A stretch of DNA of 64,000 nucleotides from Periplaneta americana (GCF_040183065.1 NC_091125.1:24830312-24894311); one strand, 5' to 3'; positions 22,341-33,830 are shown, counted from the first letter of the stretch. A program made the numbers and translations. The notes: generated by a model not told the origin, from the sequence alone.

Positions 22341-23990
22341 AGTTATTACTTATTAGCATAATATTTATTGAACTTATTGGCTATTTCACTTCGTTTGAAA
22401 GATGTTATTGTGTACAAAAAGCATTTTTTGATGATCGTTTCATGCTGTATGTTGTGTATAAATCTATGATTTCTGGCCATCTGTTCTGTGTAATCCATCT
22501 TTTGTATAGAATTAATAAAATATTCTTTTGGTAGTAATTATTTTATTAATTGAGTATTTAATTTTCACCAGCTCACATTTCTTGAATCATTTGCTTTTTC
22601 TTATTTAAATTTAGGACACAAGAGCCAAAAAGAGACTTCACAGTTATGTATCATACATTTTTTCAATGACAGACGTGGAGTTGCAGAAATAATAAGTGTA
22701 AGTATAGCATTATTAAGCAATTTACAAACAAATGAAATCTTTAAAAAGGTATCTAGAAGTGAAATTACTTATGGCTTTTAAGGACCAAAATTATTTTTGT
22801 AAGTTGATTTATTATTATTTCAGTTTTAGCATAGTTGTATTATCCAATTCCTTACAAATTTCAAAAGATAATCAGAAGTTCATTCGAATTCCAACCAAAA
22901 GTCAATTGGTTATTAATTTATCTACCTTTAGGAAGTACAGTATAGGTACGCTGGAATCTTTGAAGTGAAGTGACAATAATTTAATTGGTCTTGGAACAGA
23001 TTTGATTCTTGAATATTATATACTATACTTTGTTGTATATTTACGTCTAGTAACCTATTAATGCTAATACTAATAATAATGTAAAGGAATAAAAGAATAG
23101 AACATAGCAATACATTTCTCATTATTATTGAAACTATTTAGAATAACCTTCCAACATTAAGGTAAAGTACGGTGAGTAAAGAAGTCATTCAGTACATAGG
23201 ATCGTGATTTTACTACATGTGGTGATATCTGGTAACAGTTGGCAACACTGACAAGGCGGAAATATTTGCTGTTTGGGAACTGAACTTACGTGATCCTCAC
23301 TATAATAGAATATCTGAGGTTCTCTATCGCATCCGGTAGAGCGGTCTAGTGTGCTGTGTTAAAGTATCGATAGTACCCAACTGGCTCTGATCGATTACAA
23401 CACTATATTTTGGTCAAAGAGTACAAGCTAAAGCTACTTATTCTGTGCTCTTTGGTGTGTTCTTCTGTGGTTACAAGGCATCCAACATCATAAAATGAAA
23501 GTCGATACGAACAGCTGTTAGAGGGGCGGCCATTTTTTCTCTATTTACAACGCTTAAACAAGGGGTTTCATGTATATAACTACTGCAAAGCAATTCCCAT
23601 CGTATAGTTACAGACTGTTTATACATCCATCGCTTATGCATGGTTTATTAGTAACATTTTCTGTCTCAACGCTGCGTAAGTCTCGTATAAAAACTATACA
23701 TGGTTTATTAATAAGACCATAAATATGCATGTTGCGTACAGTATAACAGTGTGTACCGTACACAAAAATTTCATTCTTTAAAAATTATATTTTATTGACG
23801 ATTTTACATGCATCTGTTTTATACATAAATAAGCATTTTCGTACAAAAATTCCATCCGAATTTTTCCATTGCTGCAAAGACATGTAGGCTTTTATTCTTC
23901 TTTAAAATCTCAGATGCTTTAACGCAGTGTAATTTTCGTGAGAGATGTTGGGGTTTTGCAGATGTAAGGCCTACCAACTTTTCAGATTAG
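22341..23990. other. AT-rich, no supported gene
   Basis: A segment 22612-22700 ending AATAAGTGTAAGTA resembles an exon followed by a splice donor, but no protein family is apparent. The remainder has no feature I can defend. Confidence 0.35.
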
Positions 23991-23998
23991 CCTACGTA

Positions 23999-24270
23999 CA
24001 GACCGATTATTTAGTCCTGACAGCTCAGCGACGGGAAAGAGGGGAAGTAATAGTAGTAGTGGGGAGAGTTGCGGAGTAGAGATAAGAGTGAGCGGTCGGT
24101 AAAGGAATGCAGTAGGATCTAAACTGTACTGGAATCACAACGCTATACGCATGCGTGACATCCGATCGCTCTGACTGCAGGCGACAGACTAACCTCAACG
24201 TCCCTTGGCGTAACTTAAAGGACTCGCTCGACCAGGCGCACATTGCTGTCAGGACTAAATAATCGTACTG
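23999..24270. mobile_element. mariner-type MITE with TA duplication
   Basis: Terminal inverted repeats: left CAGACCGATTATTTAGTCCT, right-end complement CAGTACGATTATTTAGTCCT, with the inner 21 bp (24004-24024 vs 24245-24265) identical. TA dinucleotides flank both ends (23997-23998, 24271-24272). A TA target and CAG-starting ends are typical of Tc1/mariner. At 272 bp it is non-autonomous. Confidence 0.88.
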
Positions 24271-24289
24271 TACCGTACGTATGGGCTCC

Positions 24290-24800
24290 AGTATTAGTGT
24301 GGAGAGGGATGAGGGTTGGCTGACTGGCTTTACGAAGGCTGGACCCGGGACAGGTCCCTACACTTAGGCACGGTTTACATGCGATTACTGTTCAAGTCCG
24401 ACAGGCGGCCTGGGTGGAATTTGTGAATTCGACGCTGACAGGTGGGTCATCCTGCCTCTGTCCCTGATAGATCCCGTTTCGCGGAAGAGTAACCCGATGA
24501 GCCTCAGGAGCCCGGAGCTCCAAGCCCTTCCTCTATAAGCATCGGAAACCCGTACTAGGCCTATCCCCAGACTTCGTCCCAGCCTAATTTTACTATTGTA
24601 GATAATAATGAAATGAGGGGAAGGTGGAAAGTGTTGTTGGAATGATAGAGGAAAACGTGAGTACCCCTAGAAAACCCCTATACAACGTTTGCTTTGTCTA
24701 CTACAATTTCCACCACGACCTGACCGGGGATCGAATCCTGGCCGCCTGGATGGAAGACCAGCACGCTAGCGTTTGAACCAACGACGCGACCAGGGACGAG
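24290..24800 (-). mobile_element. tRNA-derived SINE, family C
   Basis: The minus-strand head at about 24800 reads GGTCGCGTCGTTGGTTCAAA (A-box) and GGATTCGATCCCCGG (B-box). A GC-rich body then runs to about 24290 with GTTTTCTAGGGGTACTCACG and TCCGCGAAACGGGATC. The A-box wording is shared with the SINE at 48670, but the bodies differ. Confidence 0.7.
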
Positions 24801-25096
24801 AAAAATTCTGTTAGATGGATAGCTTAATGATTCAGTCGTATTGAATACTTCTTGGTAACGGTCCAACAGATGAATTGATACGTGATGCTTAGGTAAACTA
24901 GGCTATTCTAATTTTTTCTGCTTTTATTACGTACATATCGGTAATACTCCAAGACCAGGGTAGGCCGCGTAATCGCTTAGAGAAACCAATTTTACACGAT
25001 TTTCTACGCGGCGTAATAAATTAATTTATGGAAGTAAATTAATAAAAAGTCGTGAAAATACAGTTGACAAATATTTACTTTAAACAGTTACATTTG

Positions 25097-25356
25097 TTTT
25101 TATTTAGTTGGTTATTTAACGACTCTGTATCAACTACTAGGTTATTCAGCGTCTATGAGATTGGTGATAGCGAGATGGTATTTGACGAGGTGAGGCCGAG
25201 GATTCGCCATAGATTGCCTGGCATTCACCTCACGTTTGGGGAAAACCCTCGGAAAAAAACCCAACTAGGTAATCAGCCCAAGCGGGGATCGAACCCACGC
25301 CCGAAAGCAATGTCAGACCGGCAGGCAAACACCCTAACCGACTGAGCCACACCGGG
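25097..25356 (-). mobile_element. tRNA-derived SINE, family D
   Basis: Minus-strand head CCCGGTGTGGCTCAGTCGGT (A-box) and GGGTTCGATCCCC (B-box) precede a body with GATTACCTAGTTGGG and 3' end GTTGATACAGAGTCGTTAAA then an A-rich tail. A short repeat CATTTGT near both ends may be part of an imperfect target duplication. Confidence 0.88.
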
Positions 25357-25399
25357 TTTCATTTGTAATCACAAAAATTAATGTAATTCCAATGGTGAA

Positions 25400-25869
25400 A
25401 TGTAACATAAGGCTTATACGTAAAATGAAATAGGCCTATAAGGACTTAAAAAATTGTGTCTTTTAATTTTCGATTGTTAATAGCCATAAGTACTTACCAA
25501 CATATTGATCATATACGGAGATAAGAGCAAGGCTTACGTCTTTGAGAATACTAGGTTTGTAGTGAAGGACCTGCCCTTTTGCAGAAAACTATGAATGAAC
25601 ACACCTACGCTAAAATCTAACAACTTCAGATGCCATTAACTTTATCTAAAGTAATCACAAAATTTAGAACTATCTTAGAGTTAAACCAGAATTTTCCTTT
25701 TTTCCTTTTAATACGCTGTAACTTTTTTGTAATATTTTTATTTATAAAAATGACACAACGTTACTACACAAGAGTCTCACACTTTTCATTGTCATTTTCA
25801 ATTGAAAGATTACTAACCTGTGAATTCTTCACACCGATGTTAACGATAATTAAGTAGCAAGAATTAAAT
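25400..25869. other. No recognisable feature
   Basis: AT-rich spacer between two SINEs, with a TAGGCCTA at 25431. The 75-codon frame at 25630 matches nothing. Confidence 0.4.
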
Positions 25870-25870
25870 A

Positions 25871-26130
25871 CCGGCGTACCTCAGGCGGTAGACGCGTTTG
25901 TCTGGTTATCCGGAGATGTGCTCGGGCGTGAGTTCGATCCTTTTTTTGGGCTCACAGCCTGGTTGAGATTTTGCCGATGTTTTCCTTAAGTGAAAGACAA
26001 ATATCAGTTAATCACTTGGCGAATTCGCCGCCTCATCGCCAAATACGATCTCACTATTACCTTTTCCATCGATGGTAAATAACCTAGTAGTTGATACTGC
26101 GTCGTTAAAGTGTCGACTTAAAAAATGTTG
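25871..26130 (+). mobile_element. tRNA-derived SINE, family D-like
   Basis: A-box ACCTCAGGCGGTAGACGCG and a B-box-like GAGTTCGATCC lie in the head. The body includes CGCCAAATACGATCTCACTA and the shared 3' end GTTGATACTGCGTCGTTAAA. More diverged than the copy at 25097. Confidence 0.8.
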
Positions 26131-26870
26131 TGAGACTTCCTGTTGATAGGATCAGAATGGCTCAAGGTCGGCGATCAATTGTAATATTTGAGGTATGCTA
26201 ACATACCTACTCGTTGGTTTTACATTAAAATGAGAGGGTAAAACATTACTGTAAGTAGCCTATATGAAGATTGACAATAAATGCGCTATGTAAAATCGAA
26301 ATTTGAACAGTGGCAGAAAAAGTTAAAATAAATGTAAATAAAATTATAGAAATTCAAAAATATATTTTAAAAAATCTATACTATATAAATTTTACGATTG
26401 TAAATGCAGCTAGTACATCATAATAAAAAAATATAAAGTATTTGGAATAATTTGTTTCTAAAAGCACTATCAGTACGGTATGTAATTACGGTCTAGGAAA
26501 TATGGGAATACGAAATCAGTTGAAATATATTATGTTCTACTGATACAAGTGGAGGATTACAGAAAATAATAATTAGGCCTACTACCTTATGTACAAAAGA
26601 CATGAAAATACATCCAACATAATAATTTTCTAATTGTGGATCGGTGAAACGAGCGAAGGGATGAGCGAAGAAGATATGTCTAGAATAATGGAAGATGAAA
26701 CGAACTTTCAAATTGAAATATAGGAAAAAAGACGACAAAAAATGATTGTAGAAACTTGAAAGAAGTGACAATATTTTGCTCTAAAGATATGGCGGTAAAA
26801 TCTAAGTAAGTCTGAAATTCTGTATACATTTGCGACAAAAATATTCTTGTGTTATGTATAAAATTAACCT
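26131..26870. other. No recognisable feature
   Basis: AT-rich sequence. The minus frame 26493-26771 resembles nothing known. Confidence 0.35.
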
Positions 26871-26877
26871 ATGACCC

Positions 26878-27255
26878 ATCGCCGTAGCTCAGTTGGCTGA
26901 GGCGCTTGCCCGCTGATTCGGAGTTGCCCTCGAGCGCGGGTTCGATTTCTGCTTGGCTGATTACCTATTGTCCATGCATTTCGAACTGGCGGCTCAAGAT
27001 CAAGCAGTGGACTGCATTTGCCACGTGTGCTTACATCCTGGACCTTTCTCCTCAACTAAAGTCAGCTGGGAATTACCAGTGTTTCAGTTCATAGTTTTCA
27101 GTTCAGTGACTCGTGCATAGTTTGTACTTTTGTACGTTTGTACGTGACCTTGATCCACCAGTTCGAAATGTACAGATTTTAGTTGGGTTTTCCCATCGAC
27201 ACTAAATAACCTTGTAGTTGATACAGCGTCTTTAAACAACCAAGTAAAAAAATTA
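26878..27255 (+). mobile_element. SINE family D copy split by a foldback insertion
   Basis: The head at 26878-26967 (GCCGTAGCTCAGTTGGCTGA; GGGTTCGATTTC) and tail at about 27181-27255 (GTTGATACAGCGTCTTTAAA) belong to one SINE. Between them, 26968-27180 contains inverted motifs (CATTTCGAACTGG and CCAGTTCGAAATG) unlike the SINE body. I infer an insertion. The split tail then became part of the palindrome to its right. Confidence 0.65.
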
Positions 27256-27339
27256 TGCAATAATTTTTATAATGCAAATTAAGCTTTCAGGAATAACTCC
27301 CTGTAAAGTTAATTTGAATAATTTCGAGGGAAAAATTGT

Positions 27340-27411
27340 TCCGGGGCCGGGTATCGAACCCGGGATCTTTGGTTAAACGTACCAACGCTCTCCCAACTGA
27401 GCTACCCGGGA
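27340..27411 (-). ncRNA. tRNA-like cloverleaf, Pol III candidate
   Basis: The minus strand folds as acceptor TCCCGGG/CCCCGGA (one mismatch), D stem GCTC/GAGC, anticodon stem TTGGT/ACCAA with loop ACGTTTA, and T stem CCGGG/CCCGG with loop TTCGATA. A-box (TAGCTCAGTTGGGA) and B-box (GGTTCGATACC) are present. A T5 run lies four bases downstream. Position 33 is C instead of the invariant U, and GTT would be the anticodon, so it is probably not a working tRNA. It lies within the 27-28 kb palindrome. Confidence 0.7.
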
Positions 27412-27639
27412 ACTCTACCCGACACCGATCCAATTTTTCCCTCTATATCCACAGACCTCAAAGTGGGCTGACAACCGTCAAGCAACCAACATTTGAGTGC
27501 ACACTAACTCTGTGTGACTTTAAATTGTGGCTTTCTGTTACGTACAGTGACGTGTATTATGCAAATTAAGCTTTCAGGAATAACTCCCTGTAAAGTTAAT
27601 TTGAATAATTTCGAGGGAAAAATTCTCCCACTGGTACGT

Positions 27640-27688
27640 TTAACCAAAGGTCCCAGGTTCGACACCCGGCCCCGGAACAATTTTTCCC
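27640..27688 (+). ncRNA. Partial tRNA-like module lacking the 5' half
   Basis: The anticodon and T arms (GGTACGTTTAACC; AGGTTCGACACCCGG) and the downstream T5 remain. The acceptor 5' strand and D arm are missing. It sits at the centre of the palindrome. Confidence 0.6.
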
Positions 27689-28018
27689 TCGAAATTATTC
27701 AAATTAACTTTACAGGGAGTTATTCCTGAAAGCTTAATTTGCATTATAAAAGTTATTGCATAATTTTTTTACTTGGTTGTTTAAAAACGCTGTATCAACT
27801 ACGAGGTTATTTAGTGTCTATGGGAAAACCCAACTAAAATCTGTACATTTCGAACTGGTGGATCAAGGTCACGTACACGTCACTGTACGTAACAGAAAAC
27901 CACAATTTAAAGTCACACAGAGTTAGTGTGCACTCAAATGTTGGTTGCTTGACTGTTGTCAGCCCACTTTGAGGTCTGTGGATATAGAGGGAAAAATTGG
28001 ATCGGTGTCGGGTAGAGT

Positions 28019-28089
28019 TCCCGGGTAGCTCAGTGGGAGAGCGTTGGTACGTTTAACCAAAGGTCCCGGGTTCGATACCCGGCCCCGGA
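28019..28089 (+). ncRNA. tRNA-like cloverleaf, Pol III candidate
   Basis: This is the mirror partner of 27340-27411. Acceptor TCCCGGG/CCCCGGA, D stem GCTC/GAGC, anticodon stem TTGGT/ACCAA, loop ACGTTTA, T stem CCGGG/CCCGG. A- and B-boxes match consensus. TTTTT follows four bases after the acceptor, inside the CAATTTTTCCCTC end motif. C33 argues against translation use. Confidence 0.72.
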
Positions 28090-28129
28090 ACAATTTTTCC
28101 CTCGAAATTATTCAAATTGTTATAATCTT

Positions 28130-30180
28130 TGCTTTATAAATAACGTTAATTTATTTGAAGTTATCTGGGAGAAATAGCGCGAAATTAGAAAAGTTTTTTG
28201 TTTGAGAAAGGCAATTTGTAAAATTTTGGAGACAGAGAGTAAAGAAGGACAGCAAGGGGCTCTATTTTCACGTTATAATTATAGGCTCAATTCTACGATG
28301 TATATAGCATGCAGTACTAGAGAGACTATATTCTAACATTTAAACTGAATAGGCCTACATGGTGAAACATTTCTAGATCAGATGTGATAGTTTTTGATAT
28401 CAATTTAGTAAAGTAAGTTTTCCATCTCAGAATGAATTTATCAACTCTTCACTACCCGTAGACTCTACACGATTTAAATTACTTTCAGCTGGTGTTCATT
28501 TTAATAATATTTCAGAGATCTGTAAGCCGATGGACCTCAAGTACGTTACTCACATTGGAAATAGAGGGCCAGTGATACAAAAGAAATGGTATGTGAATGT
28601 CATATAATATTACATATTTTGAACTTAAAAAAATGCAAAAAATAATGGTATTTCAACCATACCCTCCAGCAGAAAAATGGAATCCAACGCAGGGAATGTT
28701 AGAAGCACATATATTTTTTATTCAATATAATGGCGAGCTGCCGTACTTTATCATATAAAATAATAAAACCTAAAAAAAAGACTGAAATTCCCTCGACAGT
28801 AATGAAAGGGTTAATATGAGAGTGGGAGTAGCCTTCATAATAAGGGTACATACTGAGTGTTAAGCCTAAACACGCAAGCCGCAGCGCCATGCATATTTCA
28901 AGAGAAGGGAAATACTTCTTATTAACGAAATTCATCTCATATTATGCAGCACTAGGGATGTCCAAACTGCAATGAGTTATATAAACGCTTCTTTCCATTT
29001 TATAGCAGAGAGGAATTACGCTTTAACGCGTATTTTCCAAATAATAAAATCTCCTGAGATATTACGAGTAAGAAAAAACTGTATAGGCCTATGGCACTTC
29101 TTACAAATAACTCATTGACTTATGAACCGATTGAAATTAAATTTAAAACTCTACCGAAAAAATATCAACTCTGCGATTCAGTGCATAAAGTTTTGATGTT
29201 TAAACCGACATGAGAGGGGGATACTATTAATGTATTAACCATTTTCCTGTTTCGTTATCATTTATCATGTCGCAGTGTATGATAGTCAATCAATCGCACT
29301 GTAATTTTTATGATTGATAGATCAACGTCTAAGGAAGACAGAGAAAAAAAAACGAAATCAAAATCTTTTTTGAAAATAGAGAAAACGAACTTCGAAGCAT
29401 TCCGTTCAAAATAGTCACTTATACATTCAAAAGTTGGAGACAACATTTTTTATTTTACGCTCTAGACGAGGAGGGTCAAAGCGAGAGAAATGTTGAGAAA
29501 TAATGGAAATTGGTTTTAAAAGTTGACGCTCTTCAAAATCTTTACTGGTTTTCGAGTTATGGCGAGATAAAGGAGCGTTTTCGCTTGGCAAAAAACTCAA
29601 GACTCAATATTTTGTCTGTTAAAAGAGAAAGATTGCTGCCATAGGTGCACGAACATCCAACTTTTCGGAGTTAGTTACCGACTCATACTCAGGGGAGCTA
29701 TAGAAAGGCAAAGCTAAGTCTTATCCGTTAACAAGAGCTATTGTCCAGGAGTTGACTCGCTTTTAGAATAGCTGTTTTCAGTAAGTATCTCCGAAAAATC
29801 GGGTCTTCCAATATCTATGACATAGATATTGAACATGTTCAAACGCTAGAATAAGCTTAACTAGGCCCTATTAAGATATTTTTCCATGATGAAGTTAGGA
29901 TTCAGCAACTCATAAAATTTTATTTTATTTTACATGGTGCATCTGGCCTTCAAAGTGCGTTGGTCAAGTCCATACGCAAACTTTCCAAAGTCACTTTTAG
30001 TGGGAAACATGGAAGAAAAAAATGATCGAAATCTAGTAGCGTTTAAAGGACATTAATGTAATTATCGAGTACGAACTATGTAACATATTGTAACATTTGA
30101 CTCCTATATATTTTAATATAATAATTAAATAATGATACAATCAGTAATTCAATGGGTAAATAAGACATCGCCTTTAACAT
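28130..30180. other. Unassigned AT-rich region
   Basis: Two TAGGCCTA octamers (about 28348, 29083) and no supported gene. Small frames at 28699-28935 and 29258-29446 (minus) look random. No inverted or tandem repeat was noticed. Confidence 0.35.
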
Positions 30181-30181
30181 C

Positions 30182-30325
30182 TTCGTCGTCGTCGTCGTCG
30201 TCGTCGTCGTCATCATCATCATAAACCACATGGATTAGGCCTTTCGACCTCTTCCGGCGTCTTATAGAAACTGGTCTTTCTTTATCTCTTCTGTCTTGCG
30301 TTCTATAATTTAAAATCTTCTTGGA
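30182..30325 (-). mobile_element. RTE-like LINE 3' fragment with (GAC/GAT)n tail
   Basis: The minus strand reads RTQDRRDKERPVSIRRRKRS then KGLIHVVYDDD into a GATGATGAT(GAC)n tail (plus strand (CGT)n 30182-30210 and (CAT)n). The arrangement parallels the 9.34-kb fragment. It is too short to place in a family with confidence. Confidence 0.55.
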
Positions 30326-31280
30326 AATTAATGTCTGACATTTGCAGAATATGGTTGTAATATTTTCCCTGATAGCTATCTATAATTTTGTCGTTTAAGT
30401 AGAATATATTTAAAAAATTGAAGGATTTTTTAAAAAAAAGAACCATAGCGGAAGTCCAAAAAATGCAAATATGAAATATTAAGCATGTGTGAGGTTATTG
30501 TAGCGACTATCTACTGAATTAATATTGTTAGTGAAAAGAAATTTTCAGTGGTTTTTATGAAACAACCGAAGTCCAAAGACTTTTTTTTGTGTGAAAGCAG
30601 TCATTATCGAGAACAATGGTAGTTTAACAAATATACCATTCATATCATCTTGAAACTTTTATACATAGAATTTTAAAATGTAGTAGATTGATAGTATTGC
30701 TTCTTATGGACGCGGGAAAAGCCACCTCAGAGAAAAATTGTTGTGTTAGTTGAGGAGTCATCTTTAGGTACAGAAGTAACCCCATGGAAGAAACATAAGC
30801 ACCGAAAGGAGAAAAAAAAAAAAACAGGATGTAATAAAGAAAAAGAAGATTAAAGGAGAGCCACACTTCAGCCACAACAGAGAATGTTTTCTTGAAACAA
30901 CCATTGTCCACAGTTACCTACATTTAGATAGGCCTATTTATTTCTAGGAGGCAATTTAAGTTATGGCAGGGTGAATATTTCATACTTGAAGTATCAACAA
31001 CATTCTTGCCAGATACTTTTTGTTTATCCTAAAAATTTATGTTTTTGAACTATGGATGTTTTTAAAAAAAAATACTTAAGTTGTTCTCTAATATCTGCAC
31101 TGCGCTGTTTGTTTATCCTTTTACACCTCGCAACATTTTTCAGGAGACTCATTTCTGAGGCTCTAATTTTTTGTTTCTAGGTAAATAAGTAATTCAATAA
31201 ATGAGTCAACCAATCTGTCAATAAATCGATAAATCTTAATCAGTTGTTCAAAGCAGCAGTCAATCATCCTAATTGTTTCT
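30326..31280. other. No supported feature
   Basis: AT-rich with poly-A/T runs and a TAGGCCTA at about 30929. The minus frame 30645-30911 is unassigned. Confidence 0.35.
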
Positions 31281-31587
31281 CTAAGACAGTGGTTCTCTAA
31301 GAGAGGGTCGCGAGATGATTTCAAAAATAAAACAATAAACGCCTTATTAACATAGATTTACTTTGTATTTAAAATTCTAAACATAAATAACGTTCAACAT
31401 AACAATAAAAACATGTTTCAGTAAAACATAATTAATATGAATGATGTGCCTGTTTTTCAGAAAGCAGCTTCGCAAATTTGGTCTAAATATTCGATACACA
31501 CACAATAATAGACTGATAATTTTCAAATTATTATGTTTTACCGAAGTACATATGATATTTCCGTGCAGGAATTCTGCGTTATCATAT

Positions 31588-31766
31588 TATGAAGAATGGA
31601 TAGAACAGAGAAAAATTCTTTCCTGCACCGGGACTCGAACCCGAGTTTCAGCTCTACGTGCTGACGCTTTATCCACTAAGCCACGCCGGATTCTAGTTCC
31701 GATGCCGGATCGAGTCCCGGTGCCGGGGAGAATTTTTCTCTGTTCTATCCATCCTTCATCATAACA
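31588..31766. mobile_element. Small foldback carrying a tRNA-like module
   Basis: Arms ATGGATAGAACAGAGAAAAA (31596) and TTTTTCTCTGTTCTATCCAT (31732) are perfectly inverted and extend in diverged form outward. Inside are a complete tRNA-like unit on the minus strand and the 3' part of a second on the plus strand (ATCGAGTCCCGGTGCCGGGG). It is nested in a hAT-type element. Confidence 0.75.
31621..31690 (-). ncRNA. tRNA-like cloverleaf, Pol III candidate
   Basis: The minus strand has acceptor TCCGGCG/TGCAGGA (one mismatch, one G-T), D stem GCTT/AAGC, anticodon stem TCAGC/GCTGA with loop ACGTAGA, and T stem TCGGG/CCCGG with TTCGAGT loop. Box A TGGCTTAGTGGATA and box B GGTTCGAGTCC are good. T5 occurs six bases downstream. 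The stems differ in sequence from the 28-kb copies while the loop pattern ACGTNNA is kept. Confidence 0.7.
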
Positions 31767-32317
31767 TTTTCAAGTTCAAGAAGATTTCTCACTTTTGTTT
31801 TGATGGCATCACAGACGAGAAACTTATTTTGCGTAAAACTGAGGTTGCAAATGTTATAAAATTATAGATATTCCCAATTTTACGGGGATTTGTATGTTTC
31901 GAATCGGGTTAAGGACTGGTATGGTAGTAGAATGTCGCCAACAAAAGACTCGCCCAAAATTGGGTCCCGTCTTCAGAAAGTTTGGGAACCACTACTGTAA
32001 GAACTGCAAATAATAATCGAAAGGCTCGTCAAAATATTTCAGTTAGCCTACATTGTTGAAAATTGAACATTTAAAATGACAGGATTGATTGAAAACCAAC
32101 TTTACTTTGCAAATAATGAAATTTCTCTTCAGTACAAACACTGGATATATCTCATAACTCAAGTTACTGGTTCGCCTCGGAATCTAGAACGCGTCTCGCC
32201 GTTCCCCTTCATTACATCTGACTTTGTTAACGTGAAGAATATCAGACTTCCAACGTCGCTCGGAATACATGTCAGCGAAATTAATGAAATCTTTATTCAT
32301 TTCGTTTTCATTTTAGT

Positions 32318-32545
32318 TTTCTGCCCAAGGGCAGGTCTTTCACTGCAAACCTAGCTTTCTCCAATTTTTCCTATTTTCTGCCTTCCTCTTCGTTTTCTCA
32401 TATGATCCATATATCTTAATGTCGTCTATCATCTGATATCTTCTTCTACCGCGAACTCTTCTCCCGTTCACCATTCCTTCCAGTGCATCCTTCAGTAGAC
32501 AGTTTCTTCTCAGCCAGTGACCCAATCAATTTCTTTTCCTCCTCT
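32318..32545 (-). pseudogene. C-terminal fragment of RTE-like LINE ORF2
   Basis: The minus strand encodes GHWLRRNCLLKDALEGMVNG and RRRYQMIDDIK, ending WRKLGLQ then a stop. This is a usual C-terminus of insect RTE-type ORF2. A second copy of the same region is at 51963-52245. Confidence 0.75.
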
Positions 32546-32992
32546 TACTGAATGATTCTTTAAATCTTTATCATAGGTGCTTATATCTGAGAAATGAAAT
32601 GTTCCACCGTTCTATAGCAGAAGTCAGGTTACATGACTGCAACACTTTCTACAAACCATTCGGCTCACTTCCTGGCCGGGAACACGCGCATCATACATGC
32701 TTTCATGATCGACGTAGACTAGGTCATTATCGATCCGTAAAGCTTCCGCATATGTTTATTAATATAATTTTGATTAAGTTACTATAGCGCATTAAAATCA
32801 TTAACAATATGCCTAAGGTTTTCGGGGAAAATGTTTAAAATAATTAGTATATACAAGTTTCTTAGAAAATATATAGATCGTCACAAGCAACGGAAGCTTT
32901 GGAGCTGTATTGACTACACAGACGTTGGTTCGAAACTTGAATAAAAGTTATATTCGAGCATTATTAATATAATAGCTTGTATTATCTAAAGT

Positions 32993-33311
32993 GTCCCTCA
33001 CTGTAGCGTCATGGTCAAAGGCATCATGACTAAGGATCATGTTACGGAATGCGCGCTGGTTGGAGTCCTCATCGGCCAATGTAGGGAACTGGTACCAAAC
33101 TAGCATCCTGATATTCTGGGGACTATGATAGATAGCGAAATACTGTTTCGATAACCAACTAAACGGCTACGAGGGTATCATCTTGCTGACCACACGTTAC
33201 TTCTGTTCTGGTTGGATGATCGTTGACCTCTTTTGAGATATGTGGGCGAGAGGCCAGCAGCCGGCTGGTCGGCGTTGGTCGTTCATGGGCTGTCATGCTA
33301 CGGATGTTTGT

Positions 33312-33359
<48 letters not shown>
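32993..33359 (+). mobile_element. SINE with (TAA)n tail
   Basis: A tRNA-like head (TAGCGTCATGGTCAAAGGC; B-box-like GGTTGGAGTCCTC) is followed by a conserved-looking body (GGATGATCGTTGACCTC, GAGGCCAGCAGCCGGCTGGTC) and about 15 TAA units ending in TAGGCCTA. I recall closely similar bodies with TTA tails in other arthropods. Confidence 0.75.
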
Positions 33360-33360
<1 letters not shown>

Positions 33361-33467
33361 GGCCTATATAATAATATTATTATATATTATATTAATATAT
33401 TATCAAGATATTAATATATTAATAGGGCTATATAATAATATTATTATATATTATATTAATATATTAT
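33361..33467. repeat. AT-rich duplicated block
   Basis: Two near-identical copies of about 43 bp (CTATATAATAATATTATTAT...) start at about 33363 and 33427. Each is itself largely palindromic. Confidence 0.75.
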
Positions 33468-33469
33468 TA

Positions 33470-33477
33470 TTATTGTT

Positions 33478-33538
<61 letters not shown>
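33470..33538. repeat. (TTA)n microsatellite
   Basis: About 20 TTA units end where the left terminal repeat of the 33539 element begins. TTA units resume at the other end of that element (34996). Confidence 0.92.
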
Positions 33539-33539
<1 letters not shown>

Positions 33540-33675
33540 GGTACACGTACCAAATAACGCCACCTTAACACCTCAGTCACTTTTGCTCTGGAAATAAGTT
33601 ATGTACAAACACGCAAATTATGAAATAGAAACTGTAATCTTTTATTATTGTAAATATTTTTGTTTATCGCTGTTG

Positions 33676-33676
<1 letters not shown>

Positions 33677-33731
<55 letters not shown>

Positions 33732-33779
33732 AAATTATTTTGTATTACAGTCTTTGTATCATTTCTGTCATGATTATTC

Positions 33780-33830
<51 letters not shown>

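Larger units (their letters stand above)
27140..28118. repeat. Large compound palindrome with tRNA-like modules
   Basis: Segment A (27140-27395) reappears inverted at about 27637-27876, and segment B (27396-27560) reappears inverted at about 27870-28050. Part of A also recurs directly at 27558-27630. The order A-B-a | A'-B'-a' is what a unit repeated in tandem and then mirrored would give. It contains a complete tRNA-like module on each strand and a partial one at the centre, each beside GAGGGAAAAATT-type ends. The 77-codon frame at 27336 and its neighbour are non-genic. Confidence 0.8.
31287..31997. mobile_element. hAT-type non-autonomous element
   Basis: Left end CAGTGGTTCTCTAAGAG and right-end complement CAGTAGTGGTTCCCAAAC resemble hAT/Charlie terminal repeats. 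The left subterminal GGTCGCGAGATGATTTC is also typical. A short TAAGA repeat touches both ends, but no clean 8-bp duplication is visible. The interior contains the tRNA-like foldback at 31588-31766 and no intact transposase. Confidence 0.6.

Noticed and set aside
24025..24243. Minus-strand 72-codon frame
   Set aside because: It lies entirely within a non-autonomous MITE and shows no domain.
25052..25345. 97-codon plus-strand frame
   Set aside because: It is antisense to a tRNA-derived SINE. Similar frames occur over the SINEs at 9075 and 37180.
27336..27729. Two plus-strand frames in the palindrome
   Set aside because: They run through tRNA-like modules and mirrored arms, so coding is unlikely.
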